From: a virus
IMG/VR virus record: IMGVR_UViG_3300010885_076238
Location: 62,001-126,000 of that record
Direction: 5' to 3' (one strand)
Length of the DNA: 64,000 nt
The position numbers and the translations under genes were made by a program. Below are positions 1-7,483 of the stretch, piece after piece (within the stretch, counting starts at the first letter, position 1; each line of letters begins with the position of its first letter). The notes beneath the pieces were generated by a model. The model was not told where the DNA came from, ran no database searches, and saw only the letters and a list, made by a program, of their open reading frames with translations.

Positions 1-239
1 ATCACAAGTGTCATCCTGATAATCTTAGCGAAAAAGACGCTGTAGCCGCTTGTTGCAACACTTGGGGTGAATACAAGCCTTTATTTCACTACTCAGAAAG
101 CAAAGAAGGCAAAAATCCACGCGCCCACGCAGATTATGCCATTAATAAATTTGACAACTACGGATTTGATTTTGATATTGACTTTGAATTGAAAATGAAA
201 GACCAAGCCATAGCAAAATATTTGCAAGAAGTAGCATGA
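1..239 (+). CDS. uvdE: UV damage endonuclease UvdE-like, C-terminal part
   Basis: Open at the left window edge, reading from base 3 to the TGA at 237-239, so about 78 C-terminal residues are visible. The segment KPLFHYSESKEG followed by RAHADY resembles the end of UvdE-type TIM-barrel endonucleases, which nick DNA next to UV photoproducts with bound divalent metals. In that family the histidines and acidic residues in this segment help bind metal. The stop overlaps the start of the RNA ligase gene, so the two are probably translated together. The N-terminal half of the barrel lies outside the window, so the family call rests on the C-terminal motif only. Confidence 0.7.
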   Translation, partial: HKCHPDNLSEKDAVAACCNTWGEYKPLFHYSESKEGKNPRAHADYAINKFDNYGFDFDIDFELKMKDQAIAKYLQEVA

Positions 240-1204
240 TTGATTTATTAGAAAAATACCACGATCAAAAATTACTAATTAAACAGAGCCACCCTACTCT
301 TCCTTTAATTATTTGGAATTATTCTCCAAAAGTTCAATATGATCGGCTATGGAACGAAACAACCCTCATGTGCCGAGCTTTGGTTACTGATCAAGAAGGC
401 AATATAGTAGCTAGAAGCTTCAATAAATTTTTTAATTTAGAAGAAGAAAAGCAAATACCAAACGAGCCTTATGAAATTTATGAAAAATTAGACGGATCAT
501 TAATTGTTCTTTTCTGGTACAAAGACGAATTGATTGTATCTTCTAAAGGATCATTCATTAGTGATCATGCTTTGCAAGCTAAAAGGTTATTGAATAATTA
601 TGATTTATCCTGTTTAGATTCTACGAAAACTTATTGTTTTGAACTTGTGGCTCCTTGGAATCGAATAGTTTGCTCTTATCCTAAAGAAGAATTGTTTTTA
701 TTAGCTAAATTCGACAATTCTGGAAAAGAATACCCAATAGACACTTACACGAACTTTCCTTTTGTTAAAAAATATAATTCTTTAGATATTAATAAAATAA
801 AAGAAACTATAACCGACGATAGAGAAGGTGTGGTTGTTCGTTTTGATTCTGGGAAAAGAATTAAAATAAAAGGAAGCGAATATGTCAGATTGCACAAACT
901 GGTTACTGGGCTATCTGAAAGTTCTATTTTAGAACTATTAAAAAATAATCAATCCGTCGAATCCATATTAGACAAAGTTCCTGACGAATTCTATCAGTGG
1001 GCCAAAAGTGTCGAACAAAAATTTAAATTTGAATTTAATGAAATATTAAATGAGTGTAAAAATTCCTACAAGGAAATGGGAACCAGAAAAGAAACTGCCT
1101 TGTATTTTTTGAGTCAAAAATATCCTCAAATTTTATTTGCTTTGCTTGATAAAAAGGAAACAAATGATATAATTTGGAAAATAGTTGAGAAAAATCATGC
1201 TTGA
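236..1204 (+). CDS. T4 Rnl1-like RNA ligase
   Basis: A 322-residue nucleotidyltransferase-superfamily ligase. Motif I is EKLDGS at residues 83-88, with K84 the expected adenylated lysine. Motif IIIa is FELV (135-138), motif IV EGVVVR (197-202) and motif V RIKIKG (208-213). Motif spacing and length fit the RNA_lig_T4_1 group, whose members seal RNA breaks, classically tRNA nicked by host anticodon nucleases. It overlaps the upstream UvdE-like gene by four bases (ATGA) and the next small gene by eight. The repair substrate here is inferred from the family. An RNA or DNA ligase relative is certain; the Rnl1 subgroup is likely. Confidence 0.88.
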   Translation: MIDLLEKYHDQKLLIKQSHPTLPLIIWNYSPKVQYDRLWNETTLMCRALVTDQEGNIVARSFNKFFNLEEEKQIPNEPYEIYEKLDGSLIVLFWYKDELIVSSKGSFISDHALQAKRLLNNYDLSCLDSTKTYCFELVAPWNRIVCSYPKEELFLLAKFDNSGKEYPIDTYTNFPFVKKYNSLDINKIKETITDDREGVVVRFDSGKRIKIKGSEYVRLHKLVTGLSESSILELLKNNQSVESILDKVPDEFYQWAKSVEQKFKFEFNEILNECKNSYKEMGTRKETALYFLSQKYPQILFALLDKKETNDIIWKIVEKNHA

Positions 1205-1472
1205 ACACAGAGAAAGTTGCGGACATACTGAAGGGGGTTGGTGTTCTTATTGTATTGAGTTGTGGAAAGAAGCATATTATAAAGGCAAAAAAGATGGAGT
1301 AGTTGGGAAAAAAGCGTTCATGTGCGTTACAGATTATGAGTATGATCTAGAATCAGCAAGTGGTGGCTGTAGGATTTATCCAAGTGAAACAGACTTGAAA
1401 AAGCATTCCAAGTGCTGGGCAGAGTGCGGAATAGTTGAAGTTGAAGTAACACTAAAGAAAGAAGAGTCATGA
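1197..1472 (+). CDS. Small Cys/His-rich protein
   Basis: 91 residues from ATG 1197; an in-frame TTG at 1185 is less likely because the ATG overlaps the ligase stop in the usual phage way. The N-terminus SCGHTEGGWCSYC carries a CxH...CxxC set that could bind zinc. The C-terminal part has conserved-looking GGCRIYPS and KCWAECGIVEVEV segments of a kind common in phage hypotheticals. No enzyme motif is seen. It is translationally coupled to both neighbours (next start at 1469). Confidence 0.8.
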   Translation: MLEHRESCGHTEGGWCSYCIELWKEAYYKGKKDGVVGKKAFMCVTDYEYDLESASGGCRIYPSETDLKKHSKCWAECGIVEVEVTLKKEES

Positions 1473-1933
1473 AAGAAGAACTTGAGCAAAAATTATTTGA
1501 TAAATATCCTTATTTATTTGAAAATCGTCATAAGTCCATTCAAGAAAGCTGTATGGCTTGGGGAATTGAATTTTCCGATGGGTGGTTTGATATTATTAAT
1601 AATTTGTGTTTTGAAGTAGAGCAATATGAAAAAGAAGTCGCAAATGAAAAGTCTTCAAGATATAACAAGGATTACCAAAAGGTAAAATTTGATCAAACTA
1701 AAGAAAAATTTGGCGGGCTTAGAGTTTATTATTCTGGCGGGGACGAATACGTCAGAGGACTAATCAACATGGCAGAAGCAATGAGTTATTCTACTTGTGA
1801 AAATTGTGGAAATAAAGGCAAGCCCAATGAAGGTGGTTGGATATCAACTCTTTGTGAAAATTGTAGAACCAAGGCAAGACTAGATTCTTTGCAAAAATTA
1901 TCAGACTCGGATCAGGAATTGGGATTCGTATGA
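1469..1933 (+). CDS. Conserved phage-type protein with Cys-pair zinc site
   Basis: 154 residues. It has a FSDGWFDIINNLC segment, then KEKFGGLRVYYSGGDEYVRG, and ends with a CENCG...CENC four-cysteine ribbon (about residues 110-132). This layout is familiar from many phage and bacterial hypotheticals of unknown role. The last part probably binds one zinc. The start ATG overlaps the upstream stop, so it belongs to the 0.2-2.7 kb cotranscribed run. Confidence 0.85.
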   Translation: MKEELEQKLFDKYPYLFENRHKSIQESCMAWGIEFSDGWFDIINNLCFEVEQYEKEVANEKSSRYNKDYQKVKFDQTKEKFGGLRVYYSGGDEYVRGLINMAEAMSYSTCENCGNKGKPNEGGWISTLCENCRTKARLDSLQKLSDSDQELGFV

Positions 1934-2382
1934 AATATCACACCAGCCCAGAAAGATTCAGCTTTCTGAAAAACAATAAAGAAAATGACTTGTCTTTAAC
2001 TCCTGAACAAAAACAAGAATGGGCAAGTTATGTTGAGCAATGTCGTGCTAATGACAGCATTCCAAACACAACTCAGCCATGTTTGGAACATGATTTGAGA
2101 TATTCTGAAACTATCGCCAATAAATGCAAGAATTCAGACAGCTACAGTCAAAATTTGTACGCAGCATTGTGCAACAATGAGTTTGTTAAGAATGATGTAA
2201 ACTGGCATTGTTCTTGGCGACATTCGGGCGGTATTGTTTCTAATTTAAGAGAGGAAGGCGACTATATTGATTGGTACTGTAGTGGAATTCATGTCGAATC
2301 TCCTTTTGTTGAAGAAGGAAGCATTACCGAAGAAGTTCGTAAAGATTTAGAAAATTTAGGCTGGATAGCAAAAAATGAATAG
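1930..2382 (+). CDS. Hypothetical protein
   Basis: 150 residues, overlapping the previous gene by four bases and the next by eight. The middle is rich in Cys and His (CLEHDLRYSETIANKC, NWHCSWRHSGG, DWYCSGIHVES), and the GG-I-V-x-x-L-R-E segment is reminiscent of small phage proteins. I do not recognise the family. The spread of Cys/His would allow metal binding. Confidence 0.75.
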   Translation: MKYHTSPERFSFLKNNKENDLSLTPEQKQEWASYVEQCRANDSIPNTTQPCLEHDLRYSETIANKCKNSDSYSQNLYAALCNNEFVKNDVNWHCSWRHSGGIVSNLREEGDYIDWYCSGIHVESPFVEEGSITEEVRKDLENLGWIAKNE

Positions 2383-2713
2383 GCGCGACTTACTACAGTG
2401 GATTACAGGACTTTTGGCCGGAACTTTGGCCGGAACTGAACCAAAGACCATATCTACCCCCAAAACGCTTCCTATGCCCAAAGATGCGGGGTTTAACGGT
2501 TCGTTCATGCTCTATAGGAACAAGTGGACATCAGGATATAATGTAAAATTGGCCAGATGTTTGGCCGTTAACCCAAATAGATTTAAAATACCCCCAAATC
2601 AAATGGTCGTGTGGCAATCCGAAGACAAATCCATAGAAAAATTAGTGTATCGAAACAACGAAGGAAAATTATTTTCCTTAGAATTCGCCCCAATGGAAGA
2701 AACTATGATTTAG
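2375..2713 (+). CDS. Hypothetical protein with a twin-arginine-like N-terminus
   Basis: 112 residues. The N-terminus MNRRDLLQW followed by ITGLLAGTLAGTE resembles a twin-arginine (Tat) export signal: RR, hydrophobic run, then Ala/Thr. A folded, exported or membrane-tethered protein is possible. The remaining 85 residues (VVWQSEDKSIEKLVYR, GKLFSLEF) show no known motif. It is the last gene of the first plus-strand run and its end overlaps the convergent gene at 2703. The Tat reading is inferred from the N-terminus alone. Confidence 0.65.
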   Translation: MNRRDLLQWITGLLAGTLAGTEPKTISTPKTLPMPKDAGFNGSFMLYRNKWTSGYNVKLARCLAVNPNRFKIPPNQMVVWQSEDKSIEKLVYRNNEGKLFSLEFAPMEETMI

Positions 2714-2909
2714 CTTTCGATTCGGCCTCAGTTTTTAATTTCTCTAACTCGGACTTCAACTTTTTTACTTCTGCTCTTAGTCCTGCCGCTTCGCTTTCTA
2801 ATTTATTAATGGCATTAATAATTCGGTAAATTTGTGAACTTTTTTCTTGTTCGTAGGTGTTAGCTGCCAATCTCTTTAGTTCCATCATGTCATCATTTGA
2901 AAGGTACAT
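2703..2909 (-). CDS. Small coiled-coil protein
   Basis: 68 residues on the minus strand. A good ribosome site (AGGAG, eight bases before the ATG) supports it. From about residue 25 to the end it is a heptad-rich helix (INKLESEAAGLRAEVKKLKSELEKLK), so it should form a coiled coil. Eleven bases overlap the convergent gene. Function unknown. Confidence 0.8.
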   Translation of the reverse strand: MYLSNDDMMELKRLAANTYEQEKSSQIYRIINAINKLESEAAGLRAEVKKLKSELEKLKTEAESKAKS

Positions 2910-2968
2910 AAAATTCTCCTGTTTGTTTATTAGAGTAATAATTATTTAAAATAACAAGAATTTGCTTA

Positions 2969-2993
2969 AATATTTTTTTGTGTCTTTCGTTAT
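2969..2993 (+). promoter_or_regulatory. AATAATAATT-N10-GTTAT promoter, degenerate upstream box
   Basis: Upstream box AATATTTTTT, ten-base spacer, GTTAT at 2989-2993. A leader with AAGGAG leads to the ATG at 3015. Confidence 0.6.
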
Positions 2994-3014
2994 CATATCA
3001 ACCAAGGAGATAAA

Positions 3015-3221
3015 ATGAAGACATCCAAGTTGATTAGCTACATGAAAGAAAGAGCGACTTTTGAAAATGTTGGTTGGGAAATGCCCGATGAGATTCTTGA
3101 AAATTTCTTTGTTCAAAAGGGAACTAGAATCTTTTTTGGTGTGATCCTTGACGATTTGGGCAACATTCTTAAAGATCAGCAACAGCCGGAGTTTTACACT
3201 TCTTATTGTGAGAGAAATTAA
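3015..3221 (+). CDS. Hypothetical protein
   Basis: 68 residues with a strong AAGGAG site seven bases upstream and its own promoter. It has no recognised domain; the segment GTRIFFGVILDDLGNILKD looks like a beta-strand pair. It is probably cotranscribed with the DNA ligase gene that follows the small ORF at 3225. Confidence 0.8.
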   Translation: MKTSKLISYMKERATFENVGWEMPDEILENFFVQKGTRIFFGVILDDLGNILKDQQQPEFYTSYCERN

Positions 3222-3224
3222 ATA

Positions 3225-3302
3225 ATGACAAGGACAAGGATATTCCTTTTTATTGTTTTTGTAATGGGTTGTGCATTTGCTTATTTGATTGATTCAAAGT
3301 AA
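3225..3302 (+). CDS. 25-residue membrane peptide
   Basis: Starts four bases after the previous stop. After MTRTR comes a single hydrophobic helix (IFLFIVFVMGCAFAYLI) and a short DSK tail, so a one-pass membrane peptide. A weak ribosome site makes it less certain; coupling to the upstream stop could serve instead. Confidence 0.5.
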   Translation: MTRTRIFLFIVFVMGCAFAYLIDSK

Positions 3303-3316
3303 ATAGAAAGAAAAAA

Positions 3317-4591
3317 ATGTTTGAAAAGTTATCTGATCTTGTTCAAGACTTGAAGGCCACTTCATCTTCAAATTCTAAAGTTTCAATTATTAGAGATTAT
3401 TTAAAAGAAGACAAAGACCTTCAAAATATTTTTTATTATGTCTATCATCCCTTTTATCAATTTTATGTTTCAAGTGATAACTGTAAGAAAAATAAAGAAT
3501 TAAAAAATAAGCAGCATGACTGTATTTTTAAATTGTTAGATGATCTTAGAAATAGAAAAATCACTGGTCACGATGCTGTTAGTGCCATTAATGGGTATTT
3601 AGAAAATCATGATCACGTTTCGCTTGTTCATGATATCTTGGACAAAGATTTAAAAATTAGAGCTGCCGATAAATTAATTAATAAAGCAATCCCCGGATTG
3701 ATCCCGGAATTTGAGGTTGCTTTAGCTGAGAAATACACACCGGAAATTATGAATCTCAATGAAGATTGGTATGCGAGTCATAAGCTCGACGGTTGCCGCT
3801 GTGTTTGTGTAGTCGATGATTCTGGTGTGGTGAGCATCTCAAGGCAGGGGAAAATTTTTACAACCTTGGGCTTGGTTGAAGATGCCATTAAAAACTTAAA
3901 CATTAAAAATGTTGTTTTTGACGGAGAGATTTGTCTACTTGATGAAAACGGAAAAGAAAGCTTTCAAGGAATAATGAAGCTTATTCGCAAGAAAGATCAT
4001 GTTATTCAAAACCCTGTTTATAAAATTTTTGATTTGCTAACTACAGGAGAATTTTATAATAAGAAAAGTGAAAGAAAACTATCTGATCGACTTGAATTTC
4101 TCAAGAGTGTTATCAAGGAAGATTCAAATCCTTGTTTGACTGTTTTAGAGCAAATTAAAATTAAAAATAACGAGCATTTTGAAGAGTTAACAAAGAAAGC
4201 AACAGATAGTGGGTGGGAAGGACTAATTCTCAGAAAAGACACAGGATACGCAGGAAAGAGGAGCAAGGATTTATTGAAGTATAAAAACTTCTTTGATGCT
4301 GAGTATGTTGTTGAAGACCTTGAATTCGGCCCGTTCAGATATGTTTTTGAAAACAAGGAAAAAGAAGAGATTATGCTTAGTTGTGCAACAATCAAGCATA
4401 AAGACAATGTCGTGAGAGTGGGCAGCGGCTTTACAATTGATCAAAGAAAGCATTATTACAAAAATCCTCAGGATCTTTTGGGAAAAACAATCAATGTTCA
4501 GTATTTTGAAGAAACCTTCAATCAAGAAGGAGGAATAAGTCTCAGGTTTCCTGTTGTTAAACACATTTATGAAAATGGTAGGGATACATAA
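3317..4591 (+). CDS. ATP-dependent DNA ligase
   Basis: 424 residues. Motif I is KLDG with K156 as the AMP-bound lysine, motif III FDGEI (201-205), motif IV EGLILRK (301-307) and motif V LLKYK (319-323). An OB-fold region follows, ending in RFPVVKHIYENGRD. The first 140 residues are helical and match the DNA-binding region of T4/T7-type phage ligases. It should seal 3'-OH/5'-phosphate nicks during replication and repair. This is one of three ligase-superfamily genes in the window (others at 236 and 45433). Confidence 0.93.
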   Translation: MFEKLSDLVQDLKATSSSNSKVSIIRDYLKEDKDLQNIFYYVYHPFYQFYVSSDNCKKNKELKNKQHDCIFKLLDDLRNRKITGHDAVSAINGYLENHDHVSLVHDILDKDLKIRAADKLINKAIPGLIPEFEVALAEKYTPEIMNLNEDWYASHKLDGCRCVCVVDDSGVVSISRQGKIFTTLGLVEDAIKNLNIKNVVFDGEICLLDENGKESFQGIMKLIRKKDHVIQNPVYKIFDLLTTGEFYNKKSERKLSDRLEFLKSVIKEDSNPCLTVLEQIKIKNNEHFEELTKKATDSGWEGLILRKDTGYAGKRSKDLLKYKNFFDAEYVVEDLEFGPFRYVFENKEKEEIMLSCATIKHKDNVVRVGSGFTIDQRKHYYKNPQDLLGKTINVQYFEETFNQEGGISLRFPVVKHIYENGRDT

Positions 4592-4598
4592 ATATAAC

Positions 4599-4970
4599 AT
4601 GGAAGACATTGATGACTTTTGCCAAAGAATTAGAAATTTTGTGTTCGATAGAATTAGACACACCATAGCAAAGATGCTAAATATTGATGTCAATTCTTTA
4701 GACGACGCAGATAAATATATTTCTCAAAAAGAAACAATAATGATTTTTAATGATGTCGTAGAAAATTTTGATGGAAAAATTTCTCAAAAAAAAATTGTTA
4801 AAATTTGTGAAGACATAAATAAAAGAATTTTTAGTAACATTCTCAATAAGATGTCGATTGACGGAGATTTGGATTGTGCGTGGTCAGAGGCAGATCAGTC
4901 GTTTGTTTTTAAAGTTTCACAAGAGGGTCAAAAAAAGGGATTATCTATTCCCAAGATATTTGAAAAATGA
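4599..4970 (+). CDS. Hypothetical helical protein
   Basis: 123 residues from ATG 4599, seven bases after the ligase stop; an in-frame start at 4554 would overlap the ligase. It is helix-rich with two ISQK segments (about residues 41 and 64) and a C-terminal DLDCAWSEADQSFVFKVSQEGQKKG. No family recognised. Its stop overlaps the next small gene. Confidence 0.75.
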   Translation: MEDIDDFCQRIRNFVFDRIRHTIAKMLNIDVNSLDDADKYISQKETIMIFNDVVENFDGKISQKKIVKICEDINKRIFSNILNKMSIDGDLDCAWSEADQSFVFKVSQEGQKKGLSIPKIFEK

Positions 4971-5089
4971 AAAAGTTTTTTATATTGCTTCGTTTTGCCT
5001 TTAGTATTATAATGATATTTTATGGAATTATGTTGATTTCTTTTTTTACCTATAAAGAAATTATAGAAAAATATGCAAACCAATTATGA
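4967..5089 (+). CDS. 40-residue membrane protein
   Basis: The start overlaps the upstream stop (ATGA). Residues 4-28 are almost entirely hydrophobic (ILLRFAFSIIMIFYGIMLISFF), forming one membrane helix with a short charged tail. It overlaps the next membrane gene at 5073. The pair could be a two-component membrane system, but no lysis motif is visible. Confidence 0.65.
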   Translation: MKKFFILLRFAFSIIMIFYGIMLISFFTYKEIIEKYANQL

Positions 5090-5309
5090 AGAAAAAGCTG
5101 CCTTCAAGGCTTTTTTTGTTGCTTTTTTTGCTCTTTTACTGATTTTAACAAGTGGAATTTATTTGAACTATAAATATCCACTTGTTCCGCCAATTTCAGA
5201 TGACCCAGTAAAAGCTGCGTACGATAAAAGTTCAAACAACAAAATTGAAATCAAAATAAATCAAATTGAAAAAAGATTAGATAAATTAGAGAAACTAAAG
5301 ATTAGATAA
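5073..5309 (+). CDS. Single-pass membrane protein with coiled-coil tail
   Basis: 78 residues: a membrane helix at about residues 11-31 (AFFVAFFALLLILTSGIYL), a proline-rich linker, then a short heptad coil (IEIKINQIEKRLDKLEKLK). The layout resembles inner-membrane spanin or Rz-like proteins, but it is shorter and the resemblance is not diagnostic. Its end overlaps the convergent methyltransferase gene by 15 bases. Confidence 0.7.
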   Translation: MQTNYEEKAAFKAFFVAFFALLLILTSGIYLNYKYPLVPPISDDPVKAAYDKSSNNKIEIKINQIEKRLDKLEKLKIR

Positions 5310-6032
5310 AGAGTTCAATCTTTTAATGGATTTTTCATAATATTCTTTTGACAATTCGCATCCTAAAAAAGTGCGATTTGTATTTTTGCAAGCGATCATA
5401 GTAGACCCAGACCCACTAAATATGTCTAAAACTTTATTTTTTTTATTTGTATATGCTTTTATTATTCTTTCCAAAATTAGAAGCGGCTTTTGTGTTGGAT
5501 GCCAATTGACATACTCTTTGGATTTTGTATGATTATTTTTTTCCCATACACAAGTGGGGATTGTTCCTCTCTCGTACGGTTCGCCAGTTCTTATATTTAT
5601 TTTTTGTTTTCTTTCAACCATAACATCATCGGAATTAAATAAAAATTTATTTCCTTTGGAATAACACCAAATGTATTCGTGTTTTCTAGCAAAATTAACT
5701 TTTGATCTTCCTCCCCAATTATACGACCAAATAATTTCATTTTGTGATTTTGCTTCTTTTATATTGTTAATTATATTTAATTTGTACTTAATAAATGTGT
5801 CTGTTTTTAGTGTTCCGAAAACAGCAAACATTCTGTTTTCTTTCAGAACTCTGAAACATTCCTTTGTCCAAACTTCACACCAATCTAGGTATTCCCCTTC
5901 GCTTTTCCATTGCGAATCCCATCCTTTTCCTCCATCGAATCCTATGAAATATGGGGGATCGGTAAGAATTAAGTCAATGGAATTTGATCTTATTTTTTTT
6001 AAATAACTAATACAATCAATGTTTTCCAGCAT
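5295..6032 (-). CDS. DNA (adenine-N6 or cytosine-N4) methyltransferase
   Basis: 245 residues on the minus strand. The catalytic motif DPPY is at 25-28 and the SAM-binding FSGSGST near residue 205, the DPPY-first order of beta-class amino-methyltransferases. A target-recognition region lies between, with YIWCYSKGNKFLF. No restriction endonuclease is adjacent, so it is an orphan methylase, probably protecting phage DNA or altering regulatory sites. The target sequence cannot be read from the gene. Confidence 0.9.
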   Translation of the reverse strand: MLENIDCISYLKKIRSNSIDLILTDPPYFIGFDGGKGWDSQWKSEGEYLDWCEVWTKECFRVLKENRMFAVFGTLKTDTFIKYKLNIINNIKEAKSQNEIIWSYNWGGRSKVNFARKHEYIWCYSKGNKFLFNSDDVMVERKQKINIRTGEPYERGTIPTCVWEKNNHTKSKEYVNWHPTQKPLLILERIIKAYTNKKNKVLDIFSGSGSTMIACKNTNRTFLGCELSKEYYEKSIKRLNSLSNL

Positions 6033-6050
6033 TAATTAAAGGAGTTAAAT

Positions 6051-6227
6051 ATGATTAGTTTTTCACTTAGAGAACCTATAAATTATCAAAAAATTTGCCA
6101 AGAAATTGATAGGCTATTAAAAAAAGAAATTAATAGCCAGAAACAAGCAGAATCTACGCTACTTGTTATTAAATTAATCGAAACAAAAGAAGTAGAAGAA
6201 ATTAAAAAAATAGAGTTAAACGCATAG
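6051..6227 (+). CDS. Small helical protein
   Basis: 58 residues, preceded by AAAGGAG at a good distance. Composition is Lys/Glu/Ile-rich, consistent with one or two long helices (QEIDRLLKKEINSQKQAEST). It is divergent from the methyltransferase. No family recognised. Confidence 0.7.
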   Translation: MISFSLREPINYQKICQEIDRLLKKEINSQKQAESTLLVIKLIETKEVEEIKKIELNA

Positions 6228-6256
6228 CCGCACAAAATAAATCTTGATTTTAATTA

Positions 6257-6281
6257 AATTTTATTTATTACCAAGCGTTAT
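6257..6281 (+). promoter_or_regulatory. GTTAT-type promoter, weak upstream box
   Basis: AATTTTATTT, ten bases, GTTAT at 6277-6281. A short leader with GTAGGGAG precedes the ATG at 6303; a TATAAATT box also sits at 6294-6301. Confidence 0.6.
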
Positions 6282-6302
6282 GATGGTAGGGAGTATAAAT
6301 TT

Positions 6303-6938
6303 ATGGTTCGTTTGCCAAAGTACAAAAAAGATGCCGAAGCAGCATACAAATATGCGAAAAAAAATAATATAATTTTTTCTTCAGAGGAAGAAAACGTACT
6401 AACACAAAACCCAGAAGTAGCAATCAAATATGCTTTGAATCTTAAGAAAGAAAGACTATCTGATTTTGTTAACAAAAAGGTTTTTGAATATTATTCTTCA
6501 TTGATCAAGAAAACTCAAAAAAATAAACACTCTTCCGTCTTGCATAATTTTTTTGACTATTTGAAAATGATCAAGGACGTTCCTGATTTTTGTAAAAATG
6601 AAATTTTAGAAAATATTGACCCTGAGCTTTTATATATTTTTGCACAAATTTTAGACAACAAATTAACTGAAAAATACGAAAAAAGAATGTTTCAAAAATG
6701 CCAACAACATAATAATCTTTGGCCTTTGGTAGAATATCAATTTTACTTGAAAACAAAACTACCAGACTATATGCACAATTTTATGATAGCTAAAAATTTA
6801 GAATCGAATTGTAATTCTTCAAAAAATGCCATAGAGGCATATTTTCTAAACCTAAAAGATATTAAAAATATCTTGTTAAAAATTTCTTTGGTATTTGGAA
6901 AAGAAACCAAACTTAAAGAAATTATAGAAGAGCTATGA
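6303..6938 (+). CDS. Divergent GRW-repeat family protein
   Basis: 211 residues. The N-terminus LPKYKKDAEAAYKYAKKNN matches the start of family members at 53572 and 62895 (LPKF/PKFR...A..A). One unit (EVAIKYALNLKKERLSDFV) is clear and the middle is degenerate. The cap LPDYMHNFMIAKNLES is near the C-terminus, and the ending KETKLKEIIEEL resembles the family tail TVKELL. The GRW core itself is largely lost, so this is a diverged paralogue. Confidence 0.75.
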   Translation: MVRLPKYKKDAEAAYKYAKKNNIIFSSEEENVLTQNPEVAIKYALNLKKERLSDFVNKKVFEYYSSLIKKTQKNKHSSVLHNFFDYLKMIKDVPDFCKNEILENIDPELLYIFAQILDNKLTEKYEKRMFQKCQQHNNLWPLVEYQFYLKTKLPDYMHNFMIAKNLESNCNSSKNAIEAYFLNLKDIKNILLKISLVFGKETKLKEIIEEL

Positions 6939-6941
6939 GTA

Positions 6942-7073
6942 TCAGTAAGAACACTCTTTTTGGTCTCGTTCTGTCTTTTCAATGAGTTCGTTGATAAACT
7001 CAAAATCGTAAACTCTTATTTTGTATTCTTCCATGATTTTGGCAATTTTTTCACTGAGTTCGTTGTTTTGCAT
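6942..7073 (-). CDS. 43-residue protein on the minus strand
   Basis: Begins at CAT 7071-7073 with AGGAG eight bases upstream, and ends four bases beyond the convergent gene. Composition is acidic and helical (NELSEKIAKIMEEYKIRVYDFEFINELIEKTERDQKE). The ribosome site and the clean fit between neighbours support it. Function unknown. Confidence 0.6.
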   Translation of the reverse strand: MQNNELSEKIAKIMEEYKIRVYDFEFINELIEKTERDQKECSY

Positions 7074-7166
7074 CTTGCATTCTCCTAGGTCTTGCCTTCA
7101 TTGAAGATATCCTAGCTGATTTTAGATTGACTGTAAAGACCTGCTTTAAAAATATTAAAAAATTAA

Positions 7167-7191
7167 AATAATAATTGGCTGATTCCGTTAT
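7167..7191 (+). promoter_or_regulatory. AATAATAATT-N10-GTTAT promoter, exact match
   Basis: AATAATAATT at 7167-7176 and GTTAT at 7187-7191. A leader of about 70 bases, unusually long for this window, precedes the ATG at 7266; I see no clear structure in it. Confidence 0.75.
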
Positions 7192-7265
7192 CTCTTTGTC
7201 CGCTTGCTTTACAAGTCTAATTTCTGGTCTATATTTATTCCAGCTTCACTAACAAAGGAGAAATC

Positions 7266-7454
7266 ATGAAAGTTTTTACTCTTGAAAATGTTGTTGATCG
7301 ACTCGTCAACGCAAAATCCCCGGCCCACAAAGCCCATGCTACTCGCGCACTCAAAACCTATGCTGTAATGAGAGCATTAGAGATTGGATCCACTCCATCC
7401 AGAGTAATCGCTGGGGTTCGTGCGGTTGTTACAAAGCGCAAGCAAATTGCCTAA
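7266..7454 (+). CDS. Small basic protein in a GC-rich patch
   Basis: 62 residues, Arg/Lys-rich and helical (HKAHATRALKTYAVMRALEIG, then VIAGVRAVVTKRKQIA), with a good AAGGAG site. The codons are C- and G-rich compared with neighbours (32 of 60 bases are G or C at 7321-7380). The charge suits nucleic-acid binding, but no fold is recognised. The composition may reflect recent transfer or high expression. Confidence 0.75.
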   Translation: MKVFTLENVVDRLVNAKSPAHKAHATRALKTYAVMRALEIGSTPSRVIAGVRAVVTKRKQIA

Positions 7455-7483
7455 AAAATTAGAAAAGAAAAGCAGGGATGCTT

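Noticed and set aside
5090-5130. Terminator-like AAGCTGCCTTCAAGGCTTTTTTT
   Set aside because: It lies at the start of a membrane-protein coding sequence with a plausible start and the stem is short.
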